Positions 15,808 to 23,624 of a stretch of 64,000 nt of DNA are shown here, piece by piece. A model generated the notes under the pieces. That model was not told the origin of the DNA. It saw only the letters and a program-made list of their open reading frames with translations, and did not search any database. Numbering within the stretch: position 1 is the first letter of the stretch; each line of letters starts with the position of its first letter. The translations under genes and the position numbers were made by a program. The DNA is from ZAX-1 sp046533095. Its GTDB lineage: Bacteria; Bacillota; Clostridia; Lachnospirales; Lachnospiraceae. Location: assembly GCA_046533095.1 (NCBI GenBank), contig JAJQRA010000042.1, positions 25,419 through 89,418 on the forward strand, in the 5' to 3' direction.

Positions 15808-17420
15808 ACATCTCCACCGTCCTTATAAACAGGAAAATTGAATAAAATAGACTTTAGGGGCAGCTCTGAGTCATCACATGGGAAAATCTCTATTTCTTTG
15901 ATTAGCGAAGAAATTAGGGATTTTCTTTCTTTATCGCTGATTTTGTCATACACCTTTTCAAAGTTTGCCAATAGGGTGTAGATGTTCTCTAATGTAATGG
16001 CATCTTGCTCTACGGCTTTACGGCGTAGTTTTACATCTTCAATCTTTTCTTCAAGTTCAACAATAATGTCATACAGCCCATCCAGTCGCAGGGTCATATC
16101 ATGGAGCTTGCGTTCTCTAAAACGAGTATCTTCCGGCAAGTTGTCAATTTCGTTTTCAAGGCGAGTTTTATTTAAATCTACTTCTCGAAGTTTGACTTCA
16201 TAATTCTTTAGCTCCCTATCAAGGGTAGAAGTGTCAATTTGCTTGCCTATCTTTGATTTTATTTCGGTTGCAAAATCCTCATTCTTAATTAGCTCTCTAA
16301 TTGCTTCAATGACAAGCGGCTCTATATCTGTTTTCTTGAGCATGGCTTTATAGTCACAGCTTTTTCCTCTTGCTGTCCGAGCCTTGCTGCATACATAATA
16401 GTAGATTTCCTTGTATGTACCGTCTTTGTTCGTCCATGCGTGTTTATTGGTATACATCGGTTCGCCACATTTAGGGCATTTCAAAATACCACTTAACAAA
16501 TGTGCTCTATCCCTGCCTATTTTTGATGGGGATTTTACACCTGTTATTTCTCGTTTTTCATGTGCCTTATTCCATAGTTCTTCACTTATAATAGCTTCGT
16601 GCTGACCGTCAGCAAGAATATATTCCTCTTGATGTACTTGGCGGTATTCATTTTTACTGCCCTTGACTTTCTCTCTTGTTCGTCTGCCAAAAGCGATTTT
16701 TCCGGAGTACACAGGGTTGTCAATTATCATTCTTACAAAATGGGTGCTCCATTGTGTTAATGTTCCGTTATCTCGTTTTACCTTTTTGATGCCTTGCAAG
16801 TTGAGGTGATTAGCAATTTTATAAAACCCCATATTGCCATTAACAAATTTATCGAAAATAATGCGTACTGCTTCGGCTTCATCTTCTTGGATAAAAAGCT
16901 GTTTATCCTTGAGATAGTAGCCATAAGGTGCAAAGCCACCGTTCCAACCACCTTGACGTGCTTTTTCTTTTCGCCCATTCATGGTCTGCTCAATGATGTT
17001 TTCACGCTCAATTTCAGCAACGGCAGATAACACAGAAATTAAAAGTTTTCCGCTTGTCTGTGATGAGTCAATTCCTTCCTCAATGCAAATCAAATTTACA
17101 CCAAAGGATTGAATATGCTCTAACGAGTTTAGAATGTCAGCGGCATTTCGCCCAAAGCGAGAGAGCTTATAAACTAAAACATAGTCAATACCTAAACCGT
17201 TTTCAATATCACTGAGCATTTGTTTGAATGCAGGTCTGCCCTCAATGGACTTGCCGGATTTTCCTGCATCCTCATAAATATCTACGACTTCCATTTCTTC
17301 TCTATCTGCAAATCTTGTTAAGCTGCTTTTTTGCCCATCCAAGCTAAATCCATCAACCTGCATTTCTGTACTTACACGGGGGTAAAGTACACATTTTTTT
17401 CCACTCCTATTCATAGTCAT
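15717..17420 (-). CDS. Large serine recombinase (ICE integrase), end altered by integration
   Basis: It cuts and joins attP and attB to insert or excise the ICE. The resolvase domain is N-terminal with catalytic Ser in LYPRVSTEMQ (about residue 17), YKLSRFGRNAADI and IERENIIEQ. A recombinase domain, a zinc ribbon (CPKCGEPM … YYYVCS) and a long coiled coil (about 395-480) follow. The last 16 codons (after STHVST) are antisense rlmD, so this C-terminus is a product of integration. In the circle the same frame passes through attP into the ORF at 57053-57343. A small gene lies just upstream at 17466. Confidence 0.92.
   Translation of the reverse strand: MTMNRSGKKCVLYPRVSTEMQVDGFSLDGQKSSLTRFADREEMEVVDIYEDAGKSGKSIEGRPAFKQMLSDIENGLGIDYVLVYKLSRFGRNAADILNSLEHIQSFGVNLICIEEGIDSSQTSGKLLISVLSAVAEIERENIIEQTMNGRKEKARQGGWNGGFAPYGYYLKDKQLFIQEDEAEAVRIIFDKFVNGNMGFYKIANHLNLQGIKKVKRDNGTLTQWSTHFVRMIIDNPVYSGKIAFGRRTREKVKGSKNEYRQVHQEEYILADGQHEAIISEELWNKAHEKREITGVKSPSKIGRDRAHLLSGILKCPKCGEPMYTNKHAWTNKDGTYKEIYYYVCSKARTARGKSCDYKAMLKKTDIEPLVIEAIRELIKNEDFATEIKSKIGKQIDTSTLDRELKNYEVKLREVDLNKTRLENEIDNLPEDTRFRERKLHDMTLRLDGLYDIIVELEEKIEDVKLRRKAVEQDAITLENIYTLLANFEKVYDKISDKERKSLISSLIKEIEIFPCDDSELPLKSILFNFPVYKDGGDVYEFLWDKSTHVSTCGVPGNISTQQTRSTL
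15764..15781. other. attL of the rlmD-integrated ICE
   Basis: Palindromic junction CGCACGT-TGAG-ACGTGCG. The shared core CGTTGAGACG (15768-15777) recurs at attR (57392-57401). To the left is rlmD (…PHVE); to the right is ICE DNA, read on the minus strand as the end of the recombinase gene. Confidence 0.85.
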
Positions 17421-17465
17421 ACCTCCAATATATTATTGGAAAACATCAATGCACAAGTGTGTTTT

Positions 17466-17627
17466 TCAGTTCGCACGATTTATTTCGCCTAAAACTTCTG
17501 CACCGTGTTTTTCAATAATTTGAGAAAGTACGTTTATGAAGTCTTGATATGCTTTTGTTTTCTCAAATGTTTGATTGGGAGCAGGAGCTTTGGGAGCATT
17601 GTTGGATGTTTCCTTGATATTTTCCAT
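17466..17627 (-). CDS. Small hypothetical protein upstream of recombinase (53 aa)
   Basis: ATG 17627 has a strong GGAGGTGATT ribosome binding site. The product starts MENIKETSNNAPKAPAPNQT and ends EVLGEINRAN: an Ala/Pro linker, then a short amphipathic helix. There is no membrane segment. It ends 46 bases before the recombinase start on the same strand, so it is probably co-transcribed and may modulate recombination, as small recombination directionality factors do, but it has no recognisable DNA-binding fold. A 7-bp palindrome, TTGCTTA-N9-TAAGCAA (17649-17671), lies at its promoter. Confidence 0.5.
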   Translation of the reverse strand: MENIKETSNNAPKAPAPNQTFEKTKAYQDFINVLSQIIEKHGAEVLGEINRAN

Positions 17628-18200
17628 TCGCAATCACCTCCAAGTGCATTGCTTACATAAAGTATAAGCAATTTCTTTATTTATGAAAAGTTTGTCGTTT
17701 TATTAGTAAGAATAAAACCAAACGCACCGCAAGTTTACATTAAATAAAAATGCGGTTCGAATATGTTTACTTATTTGCCATATTTGCCACGCACCCCGGC
17801 AAGGGGGATATTTTGAGCTGCTGTTAGCACAGCATCATAGCCCCACAATACCGTAGCTTGTCTTTTCAAAAGCCACGCATACCGCAGGAACTCCCCCTGT
17901 TTCTGTCGTATCGGGGGCGAAACGTATTGAAGTATCATTAGCCCTTATGTGGGTCATTGCGAACGAGTATGCTAAACTCGGTCTAACAGTCCATTTTATC
18001 GCTCGGGCAGTATTGTATTCACCTCCCCATACCGCTGTCTTGGCGATGTCTGTTAAGTCGCTTTGCCTTTTGGCTCACATAAGTAATGTGCTCAAAATAT
18101 CGTATATTCAGTTGTCAAGGAACAAATTTTGCTGTTTTATATATGAGAGAAATACTTCCTCTCATATACCTTTAGAAAAAATACTGTTTAGTTGCTCCTA
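17628..18200. other. Gene-free ICE region with palindromes
   Basis: 573 bp without a convincing gene. It has the palindrome TTGCTTA-N9-TAAGCAA (17649-17671) and a hairpin TATATGAGAG-N9-CTCTCATATA (18140-18168) downstream of the sigma-like gene. A minus-strand frame stays open from 18074 to the stop at 17835 (79 codons, with segments such as AKTAVWGGEYNTARAIKW) but has no ATG, GTG or TTG near its 5' end. This block is G/C-richer than its surroundings and may be a conserved non-coding or decayed gene. Confidence 0.45.
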
Positions 18201-18623
18201 TCAGAAAATATTTTTTAAGAATTTTTCAATCTGTGCTAAACCACGGTTGATTGAGCGAGTAACTTGGCTCTTATTTACCCTCTCAGCCTTTGCAATGGCA
18301 GCCTTGCTCATGTTCATGAAGAAATGAGCATAAATGCGTTTTGCCTGCTTGTCGGGCAGGGTGGCAATGGCAGCATGGAGCTGTTCGCTTGTCAGCTTGC
18401 GTTCGTAAATCTCATCAGGCGAGAGAGAAACAAACAAGGCACTGTGTTCAATGCCGTCACCACGGTCAAGAGAGTAGTAGGCTTTGTGGTAGCGTATTTT
18501 GCTTTGATAGGCTTGCTCTTTCTTGCGATGTACCTCAAAAACGTCAAAGACTTCATCTGGAATATCTATATATGTGTCTGTGGGTATATGGGCATAGTAA
18601 TCTTTCAAGTTTATTTTTTTCAT
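18201..18623 (-). CDS. Sigma-70 region 4-like regulator (Tn916 Orf7-type)
   Basis: A 140-residue protein. The N-terminus has DIPDEVFDVFEVHRKKEQAY and YHKAYYSLDRGDGIEHSAL; the C-terminal half is a sigma region 4 helix-turn-helix (LPDKQAKRIYAHFFMNMSKA then AKAERVNKSQVTRSINRGL). Related proteins in Tn916-family elements (Orf7-like) regulate excision and transfer genes. It lies between the accessory genes and the recombinase. A terminator-like hairpin upstream (18716-18746) suggests attenuation. Confidence 0.85.
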   Translation of the reverse strand: MKKINLKDYYAHIPTDTYIDIPDEVFDVFEVHRKKEQAYQSKIRYHKAYYSLDRGDGIEHSALFVSLSPDEIYERKLTSEQLHAAIATLPDKQAKRIYAHFFMNMSKAAIAKAERVNKSQVTRSINRGLAQIEKFLKNIF

Positions 18624-18715
18624 GTCTGTACCGTCCTTTCAAATTTGGGTTAAGAAATGAATTTGAAAGGACGGTGGGAGGGGAACGACAACAGAGGTCT
18701 ATATAAGCAAAAATG

Positions 18716-18746
18716 CCCGATTGAAATTCATAAAATCTCAATCGGG
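18716..18746 (-). terminator. Attenuator-like hairpin upstream of the sigma-like gene
   Basis: CCCGATTGA (18716-18724) and TCAATCGGG (18738-18746) form a perfect 9-bp stem. On the minus strand it is followed by CATTTTTGC. It lies about 95 bp before the start of the gene ending at 18201, so read-through would control that gene. An ORF through it (18553-18843, minus) is probably not real. Confidence 0.55.
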
Positions 18747-18908
18747 TATAAGGATATATTTTTCGTGTTATATAGTTTATAATTTCAGGTCGTTGCCCAT
18801 AATCGTCCCACAACAAGACAAGACTTTGAGCAAAAGAAAACATGGCGATACCTCATAAGATACCGCCGTATCCTTATCAGTTGTCATTGGTTTAGTAAAA
18901 CGAAAAGA

Positions 18909-18996
18909 ACGGCGGCTTTGAAAAATCAAAGCCACCGTTTCTTAGGCGTGAAAATATATCTACTGTACGACGGCTTTTTTTCTTTTACCGTCGTAC
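18909..18996. terminator. Two terminator hairpins downstream of uppP
   Basis: The first is AACGG-c-GGCTTTGA-AAAA-TCAAAGCC-a-CCGTT (18909-18939). The second is GTACGACGG (18965-18973) with CCGTCGTAC (18988-18996). Both lie just downstream of the minus-strand bcr cluster (end 19031), and T-runs flank them. The rest of 18624-19030 holds no gene. Confidence 0.6.
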
Positions 18997-19030
18997 GGCA
19001 GATTGTTTTTTTATAAGAGTGTTTTTTCTA

Positions 19031-19861
19031 TTAGGTTCTTGTTATCAGAATAACAAGAATACCAAGCGCAATTCGATACCAACCAAAAGCCTTAAAATCA
19101 TGTTTTTTGATATATCCCATGAGAAATTTTATTACTAACACAGATACCGCAAATGCTACCACCATACCTATTACTAAAATAAGCAATTCAGCGCTTGTAA
19201 AGGCAATCCCAAATTTCAGTATTTTAATAGCACTTAAACCGAACATAACAGGAACGGCAAGAAAAAATGTAAATTCCGCTGCTGCTACTCTTGATACACC
19301 AATTAACAACGCACCTATAATTGTGGCACCCGAACGAGAAGTACCGGGAATAATGGAAAGCACCTGAAATAATCCAATTAAAAAGGCTGTCCGGTAGGTA
19401 ATATCTTCTAATTTATAAGTAGTGGGAAATCGTTTTTTATTCCACATTTCAATGACAATAAAAGCAATACCATAGAAAATAAGGGCTGCCGCAATTACTA
19501 TTGGAGTGTGTAAATGGGCTTCAATATAATCGTCAAAAAGGATAGTTATGACTGCCCCCGGAATACAAGCAACTACGACTTTGAACCAAAGAGAAAATGT
19601 ATTATTTTTGATAATAGGCTGTGTTTTGTCCCTAAACTGGAACGGAAACATTTTTTTCCATAACATAACAACTACCGCAAGGATAGCTCCAAGCTGAATG
19701 ACAACAAAAAACATTTTCTTAAATGCGTCACTCATATTAATCGTGATAAATTCGTCTACAAGAAGCATATGCCCGGTGCTGCTGATGGGCAGCCACTCGG
19801 TAATACCCTCTACAATTCCAAGGAAAATAACTTTCAAAATTTCTATAAAATCAATTGCCAT
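19031..19861 (-). CDS. uppP: Undecaprenyl-diphosphate phosphatase (BcrD/UppP/BacA)
   Basis: An integral membrane enzyme (276 aa, about eight helices) that dephosphorylates the C55 lipid carrier and gives bacitracin tolerance by reducing the drug's target. The family motifs are present: GIVEGITEWLPISSTGHMLL (about 15-34) and PGTSRSGATIIGALLIGVSR (about 168-187), holding the active-site Glu and Arg. Its ATG overlaps the stop of the permease gene by one base. With the permease, ATPase and regulator upstream it forms a bcrR-A-B-D-like set, where this gene is the D position. It looks intact. Confidence 0.93.
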   Translation of the reverse strand: MAIDFIEILKVIFLGIVEGITEWLPISSTGHMLLVDEFITINMSDAFKKMFFVVIQLGAILAVVVMLWKKMFPFQFRDKTQPIIKNNTFSLWFKVVVACIPGAVITILFDDYIEAHLHTPIVIAAALIFYGIAFIVIEMWNKKRFPTTYKLEDITYRTAFLIGLFQVLSIIPGTSRSGATIIGALLIGVSRVAAAEFTFFLAVPVMFGLSAIKILKFGIAFTSAELLILVIGMVVAFAVSVLVIKFLMGYIKKHDFKAFGWYRIALGILVILITRT

Positions 19862-20625
19862 TATTTCAAATCCTCCTTTTTGAAATGGTGATAGGTCATA
19901 AAGAAACCGACTGCTGATAACAAAAGAATAACTCCCACAGATAAGACAGTAGGGTAGCCGATACTTTCAATTTTACCCTGCACAAGAAAAAATGTGGCTG
20001 TCCACGGATATATCGCACCCAATTCTTGATTTGCGAGAGTTGCACTGCCCACGACAATAACAGCAGAATCAATCATAGGAGAAACAAATCCCTTTGTTTT
20101 ACCTGCGACAAATACAAAAGGAGAAGTTGTTAAAAACATTAGGATACCGCCAAGTAAAAACTTTGGAAACCACTTGATTGCCACAAGTAAGCTGTATCCT
20201 TCCATTGTAAAAATAGCGTGGTATATTCCACAAACGATAAAAATACCTGCCCATGTGACAATATTAAGAGAAACAATCCAAAGCAGTAAAGCACAAGACT
20301 TGCCAAGCAGTAGTTTTGTTCTTGAGATAGGAATGGGTAATATAGTTTTAAGTGTGATTTCTGTATATTCTCTACTAAATAAAAATGCAGCAATTGCCAC
20401 ATAAACCATCATATTTGTCAGTAGCATGGTATAAAGTACACTGCTGTCATAAACGTCAGATAAGGTAAAGACAAGCTCTGGTTTATCAAAATGAGTTTGC
20501 AGAGCCTCTAATAGCATTAACAATGGTGTAGATAGCACCCCTGCAATACTGATTGGTATTATTTTTGACCGCTTTAATTTAAGCAGTTCACAGGAAATAA
20601 TCTTAAGCAATTCCATCACCTCCAA
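19861..20625 (-). CDS. ABC transporter permease (BcrB-like)
   Basis: A 254-residue membrane protein with about six hydrophobic segments and no ATPase domain. It contains the segment LSDVYDSSVLYTMLLTNMMV and a TLKTILPIPISRTKLLLGK loop typical of the ABC-2 permease family (BcrB, LanG-like). It probably pairs with the ATPase encoded upstream to export or remove bacitracin. The upstream bcrA end (20603) overlaps its start by 23 bp, and its stop overlaps the uppP start, so the genes are translationally coupled. It is intact, although its ATPase partner carries a stop codon. Confidence 0.85.
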   Translation of the reverse strand: MEVMELLKIISCELLKLKRSKIIPISIAGVLSTPLLMLLEALQTHFDKPELVFTLSDVYDSSVLYTMLLTNMMVYVAIAAFLFSREYTEITLKTILPIPISRTKLLLGKSCALLLWIVSLNIVTWAGIFIVCGIYHAIFTMEGYSLLVAIKWFPKFLLGGILMFLTTSPFVFVAGKTKGFVSPMIDSAVIVVGSATLANQELGAIYPWTATFFLVQGKIESIGYPTVLSVGVILLLSAVGFFMTYHHFKKEDLK

Positions 20626-21526
20626 TCAGCTTAGAAAAGTATTCCTCTAAGTTTTCTTCACTGACATTTATCTTTGTGACAAGTAATCCATTTAAGGCAA
20701 AATCACAATTGATGTCCCCTATACTGTGACTGAAATCATAAACTTTTAGGGTATTACCATGCACCGTAAAGTCTGTGATATGATAGTGGCTTTCTAAAAT
20801 CTTTGCAGCCGCTTGTGCATCGGACAAATCAAATTGAGTGTATTTTCGGTTTCTTTTGTGTAGCTCTGCTATATCAACCTCTTCTATCAAATGTCCCTCA
20901 TGCATAACACCAATAATATCTGCAATTTGCTCAATCTCGCTTAAAACATGGCTTGATATAAAAATAGTGGTGCCATTGTCATGGCTAAGTTTAGATAGAA
21001 ATGAGCGGATTTTTGATATCCCAATTGGGTCAAGTCCGTTAATTGGTTCATCAAGTATAAGCAGTTCTGGATTGTGCATAAGGGCAGCGGCAATACCAAG
21101 CCGCTGTTTCATGCCAAGAGAATAGTCTGCAAAGACCTTTCTTTTTTCCTCATGTAGCCCAACAATTTCGAGAGCGTTTAAGACAGCATTTTTGCAAAGT
21201 TGTTCTCGTAATTTAGCAAGAATATGCAAATTCTCGTATCCTGTTAAATTACCATAGAACCCCGGTGTTTCAATAATCGAACCTATTTTGCTATAAATAG
21301 CTTCTTCATTGTCTTTATAGTCTTTTCCAAACAGTCGAATAGCCCCATCTGTTGGGAAAGTAAGCTTCAACATCATTTTCATTACGGTGGTTTTCCCTGC
21401 TCCATTTCTGCCAAGTAGCCCATAAATTTTTCATTTTGGCACATGAAGATTTACCTTGTCAACGACAGTAGCGGTTCCGTATCGTTTAGTTAGATTGCTT
21501 GTTTCGATAATAAATTCCATAACCAT
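20603..21526 (-). pseudogene. bcrA: Bacitracin ABC transporter ATPase BcrA, interrupted by TGA
   Basis: Reading from ATG 21526 (MVMEFIIETSNLTKRYG), the frame reaches TGA at 21431-21433 and then continues in frame with KIYGLLGRNGAGKTT (Walker A), GLKMQR-type LGMKQRLG (signature) and LLILDEPINGLDPIG (Walker B) to 20603. The stop replaces the Gly normally in PKGKIYGLLGRNG, as GGA to TGA is one change. Internal ATGs (MKMMLKL, 21382) would give a product lacking Walker A. The gene is therefore probably inactive unless TGA is read through or it is a sequencing error. Confidence 0.85.
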
Positions 21527-21614
21527 TATTCCTTTCTGTGGATTTCTGTTTCTGCTGCCCACAAGTTTATTATCTATTCCAGTGTTGTAAAAGCCAAGAA
21601 ACCTACCGTCACAA

Positions 21615-21647
21615 TAAAAAAAAGCTCCGACACTTATTGTGTCAGAG
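21615..21647 (-). terminator. Terminator after bcrR, with GACA-N7-TGTC core
   Basis: On the minus strand GCTC-t-GACAC-AATAA-GTGTC-g-GAGC is followed by nine T's, a clean intrinsic terminator just downstream of the regulator gene (end 21676) and upstream of bcrA. Its stem contains GACA-N7-TGTC (21629-21643), which matches the inverted repeat I recall for BcrR binding in Enterococcus. It may serve as terminator, operator or both. Confidence 0.65.
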
Positions 21648-21675
21648 CCTATTTTCAAGGAATTTATGGCAATTT

Positions 21676-22290
21676 TTATTTTGTTCTGCTTTGCTGTAGC
21701 AATAAAAATATCTTCCCTGCAAAAAACAAGAAAAGCAGTATTGTTGCATATGGTTCCCTTGCCGCAGCAAATAAACAGATTGCTACCGCGCCTGTTGCGA
21801 TGGAAACTTTCGAAGTAATGCTATGCAATAACTCTTTTTCGAAGTAAATAAAAGCAAGTCTGGCAATTCCAAGTCCAATTATAAATAAAAAAACAGCCCA
21901 ATGTATTCCAATATCTAAATCTGGTAAATAAGTATTTGATAGAAGATTTACATGGTAAAACTGGCTGCCTTGAGGTTGTCCATAGATTGGTAATACAATA
22001 AGTGCAACTGCCAATACATCTATTATTCCGCTGATAATATTATAAATTCTTTTGACATTAGAGTAGTTTTCAGTTTCGGCAAGGGTAATCAGTTCTTCAC
22101 TCGATAGCAACTCATCTATTGAAACGGAAAAGAATTTTGAGATGCATTTGAGGGACTCAATGTTAGGGTAGCCTTTGCCGCTTTCCCATTTTGAAATTGC
22201 TGTTCTTGATACATATAATTGCTCTGCAAGCTGTTCCTGTGTTAGGTTTTTTCCAGTTCTAAGTTGTTGCAGTTTTTCGTTAAATTCCAT
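21676..22290 (-). CDS. Membrane-bound HTH regulator, BcrR-like
   Basis: A 204-residue protein with an N-terminal XRE helix-turn-helix (LRTGKNLTQEQLAEQLYVSR then AISKWESGKGYPN, residues about 10-42) and four hydrophobic segments in the C-terminal half (for example ISGIIDVLAVALIVLPIYG). This one-component layout matches BcrR, the membrane-spanning bacitracin sensor and activator of bcrABD. It lies directly upstream of the bcr genes. Its ATG overlaps the preceding small HTH gene. A GACA-N7-TGTC site lies downstream, before bcrA. Confidence 0.8.
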   Translation of the reverse strand: MEFNEKLQQLRTGKNLTQEQLAEQLYVSRTAISKWESGKGYPNIESLKCISKFFSVSIDELLSSEELITLAETENYSNVKRIYNIISGIIDVLAVALIVLPIYGQPQGSQFYHVNLLSNTYLPDLDIGIHWAVFLFIIGLGIARLAFIYFEKELLHSITSKVSIATGAVAICLFAAAREPYATILLFLFFAGKIFLLLQQSRTK

Positions 22291-22477
22291 GTTTGTCCTC
22301 CTGATTGTTTTTTATTTTCATACGTCCATCAATGGGCTTTTCCGCATCCTTGGGTATTAGCCATGCCCGACCAAACTTCTCAGTACCATCAATACGATTT
22401 TCCTCACATAATTTTTGTATTCGCCGTTCCGATATTTCCCACTTTTCAGAGGCAGCTTTCACAGAAATATAATTCAT
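22280..22477 (-). CDS. Small helix-turn-helix / excisionase-like protein (65 aa)
   Basis: MNYISVKAASEKWEISERRI followed by QKLCEENRIDGTEKFGRAWL and IPKDAEKPIDGR is the MerR-type winged-helix of small DNA-binding proteins, often annotated as helix-turn-helix or excisionase-like. It overlaps the start of the regulator gene by 11 bp and is the first gene after a divergent promoter. It may work in ICE control or in regulation of the bcr set. No catalytic features. Confidence 0.75.
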   Translation of the reverse strand: MNYISVKAASEKWEISERRIQKLCEENRIDGTEKFGRAWLIPKDAEKPIDGRMKIKNNQEDKHGI

Positions 22478-22557
22478 ATATTCAACGTCCTTTCGCCTAA
22501 GAGCATATAATTATTATATACGGAATGACGAATAATAGCAAGTTTGCTTCTATACAG

Positions 22558-22598
22558 AACGAAATGAAATACTACATGATGTAAAGTGGTGTTTCGTT
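22558..22598. promoter_or_regulatory. Divergent operator region
   Basis: AACGAAA (22558-22564) and TTTCGTT (22592-22598) flank a smaller palindrome TACAT-g-ATGTA (22573-22583). The block sits between the divergent HTH genes at 22477 (minus) and 22645 (plus). It is the natural place for an XRE repressor site. Confidence 0.45.
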
Positions 22599-22644
22599 CA
22601 AATGTCGTCACCTGAAATGTAAAATGATATGGGGTGATATAAAA

Positions 22645-22998
22645 ATGTACCAAGACGAAAGAAAGCTTGATTTCAAACCTTTAGGTATGGCGATAAAAAA
22701 GGCTCGTGAAGCGAAGGGGTGGACACAGGAATATCTTGCCCAACTTGTTGACCTTACACCACGCTCTATTATGTACATAGAGAACAGAGGGCAGCATCCA
22801 AGACTGAACAAATTTTATCTGCTTGTTACCTTGCTCGACCTCTCGGTAGACCAGTTCTTTTTCCCATGCAGTCAAGAGGGCGATAACAATCGCCGCAAGC
22901 AAATTGATGTACTGCTGAATGAGATGGAAGAAAAAGAGCTTATCGTTATGGAAGCCACGGCTAAAGGCTTGAAAACGGCTCGAGAAACAGTGAAATAA
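22645..22998 (+). CDS. XRE-family transcriptional regulator
   Basis: A 117-residue repressor-like protein. The helix-turn-helix is AIKKAREAKGWTQEYLAQLV then LTPRSIMYIENRGQHP (about residues 16-53), followed by a helical dimerisation tail (QIDVLLNEMEEKELIVMEA). I chose ATG 22645 because GGGGTGA (22631-22637) precedes it; an in-frame ATG at 22624 would put the ribosome binding site inside the gene. It is one of the few plus-strand ICE genes and ends at a bidirectional terminator. Confidence 0.85.
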   Translation: MYQDERKLDFKPLGMAIKKAREAKGWTQEYLAQLVDLTPRSIMYIENRGQHPRLNKFYLLVTLLDLSVDQFFFPCSQEGDNNRRKQIDVLLNEMEEKELIVMEATAKGLKTARETVK

Positions 22999-23028
22999 TT
23001 AACGCTGTTTTCTCTGCCAAGCAAACTG

Positions 23029-23067
23029 AAAAAGTGCGACACCTTTGATTAGGCTATCGCACTTTTT
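23029..23067. terminator. Bidirectional terminator
   Basis: AAAAAGTGCGA (23029-23039) pairs with TCGCACTTTTT (23057-23067). It lies between convergent genes ending at 22998 (plus) and 23079 (minus). Confidence 0.8.
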
Positions 23068-23078
23068 AGGGTGTCTTT

Positions 23079-23375
23079 TTATTCTCCGCACCTATCATGG
23101 AGATGTTTGCATCGGCTCTTAATATCTGCAATTTCTGCTTCGGTTAAGTTTCTGCGGTTATGGGTGAGCTGCTGCTCAGAAAAATCATGGTAGCCCTCAA
23201 GCAAGGCATCACGCAAAAGCTCGGGGGTTTTGCAATGCTCTACACCAAACCATTGCTCGTCTTTTTCCTCCCAAATCATAACGGTATATCCTCGTTTGGC
23301 ATTTACCACCTCGAAAACATCATCTTGATTTAGATAATCCTTGAATACTTCCAAAACCTTTTCAAAGGTCAGCAT
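23079..23375 (-). CDS. Conserved ICE hypothetical protein (98 aa)
   Basis: A small acidic protein (MLTFEKVLEVFKDYLNQDDV … EEKDEQWFGVEHCKTPELL … DIKSRCKHLHDRCGE). It has an alpha/beta pattern in the first half and a helical end with two Cys. No signal or membrane segment. Proteins like it are common next to Tn1549-type relaxase genes, but the function is unknown. It lies downstream of the relaxase and the triple hairpin region. Confidence 0.65.
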   Translation of the reverse strand: MLTFEKVLEVFKDYLNQDDVFEVVNAKRGYTVMIWEEKDEQWFGVEHCKTPELLRDALLEGYHDFSEQQLTHNRRNLTEAEIADIKSRCKHLHDRCGE

Positions 23376-23506
23376 TTTTATCAGTCCTTTCTATTTTTGG
23401 TGTTTATTCACCAGTAGTTTCTACTACCTATTATGACCATGATAGTAAAAGTAAATCCCACTGTAAAGGATACGGATATTGTTTGCGAACAAAAGTGGCA
23501 AGCAGG

Positions 23507-23584
23507 GCATACGGGTGACCACCGTATGCTTTTGCTTGTTGGGGAGTATCCCCAATCCCCACTGAAACGATGATAAATCATCGT
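23507..23584. other. Three consecutive hairpins: candidate oriT or single-strand origin
   Basis: Perfect stems GCATACGG/CCGTATGC (23507-23529), TTGGGGA-gta-TCCCCAA (23539-23555) and ACGATGAT-aa-ATCATCGT (23567-23584) stand in a row within 80 bp, just downstream of the relaxase gene. Such clusters are typical of transfer or single-strand origins, but no nic consensus is recognised here. Confidence 0.35.
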
Positions 23585-23624
23585 GCTACGCCCCATAAAT
23601 GGTGTTGTAAAATCACAGGGTAGC

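Noticed and set aside
18553..18843. Minus-strand ORF of 96 codons overlapping the sigma-like gene start
   Set aside because: Contains an attenuator hairpin, overlaps a better gene in another frame, and has no ribosome binding site.
20603..21382. Functional short ABC ATPase starting at MKMMLKL
   Set aside because: It would lack the Walker A motif, which lies just upstream between the TGA and this Met.
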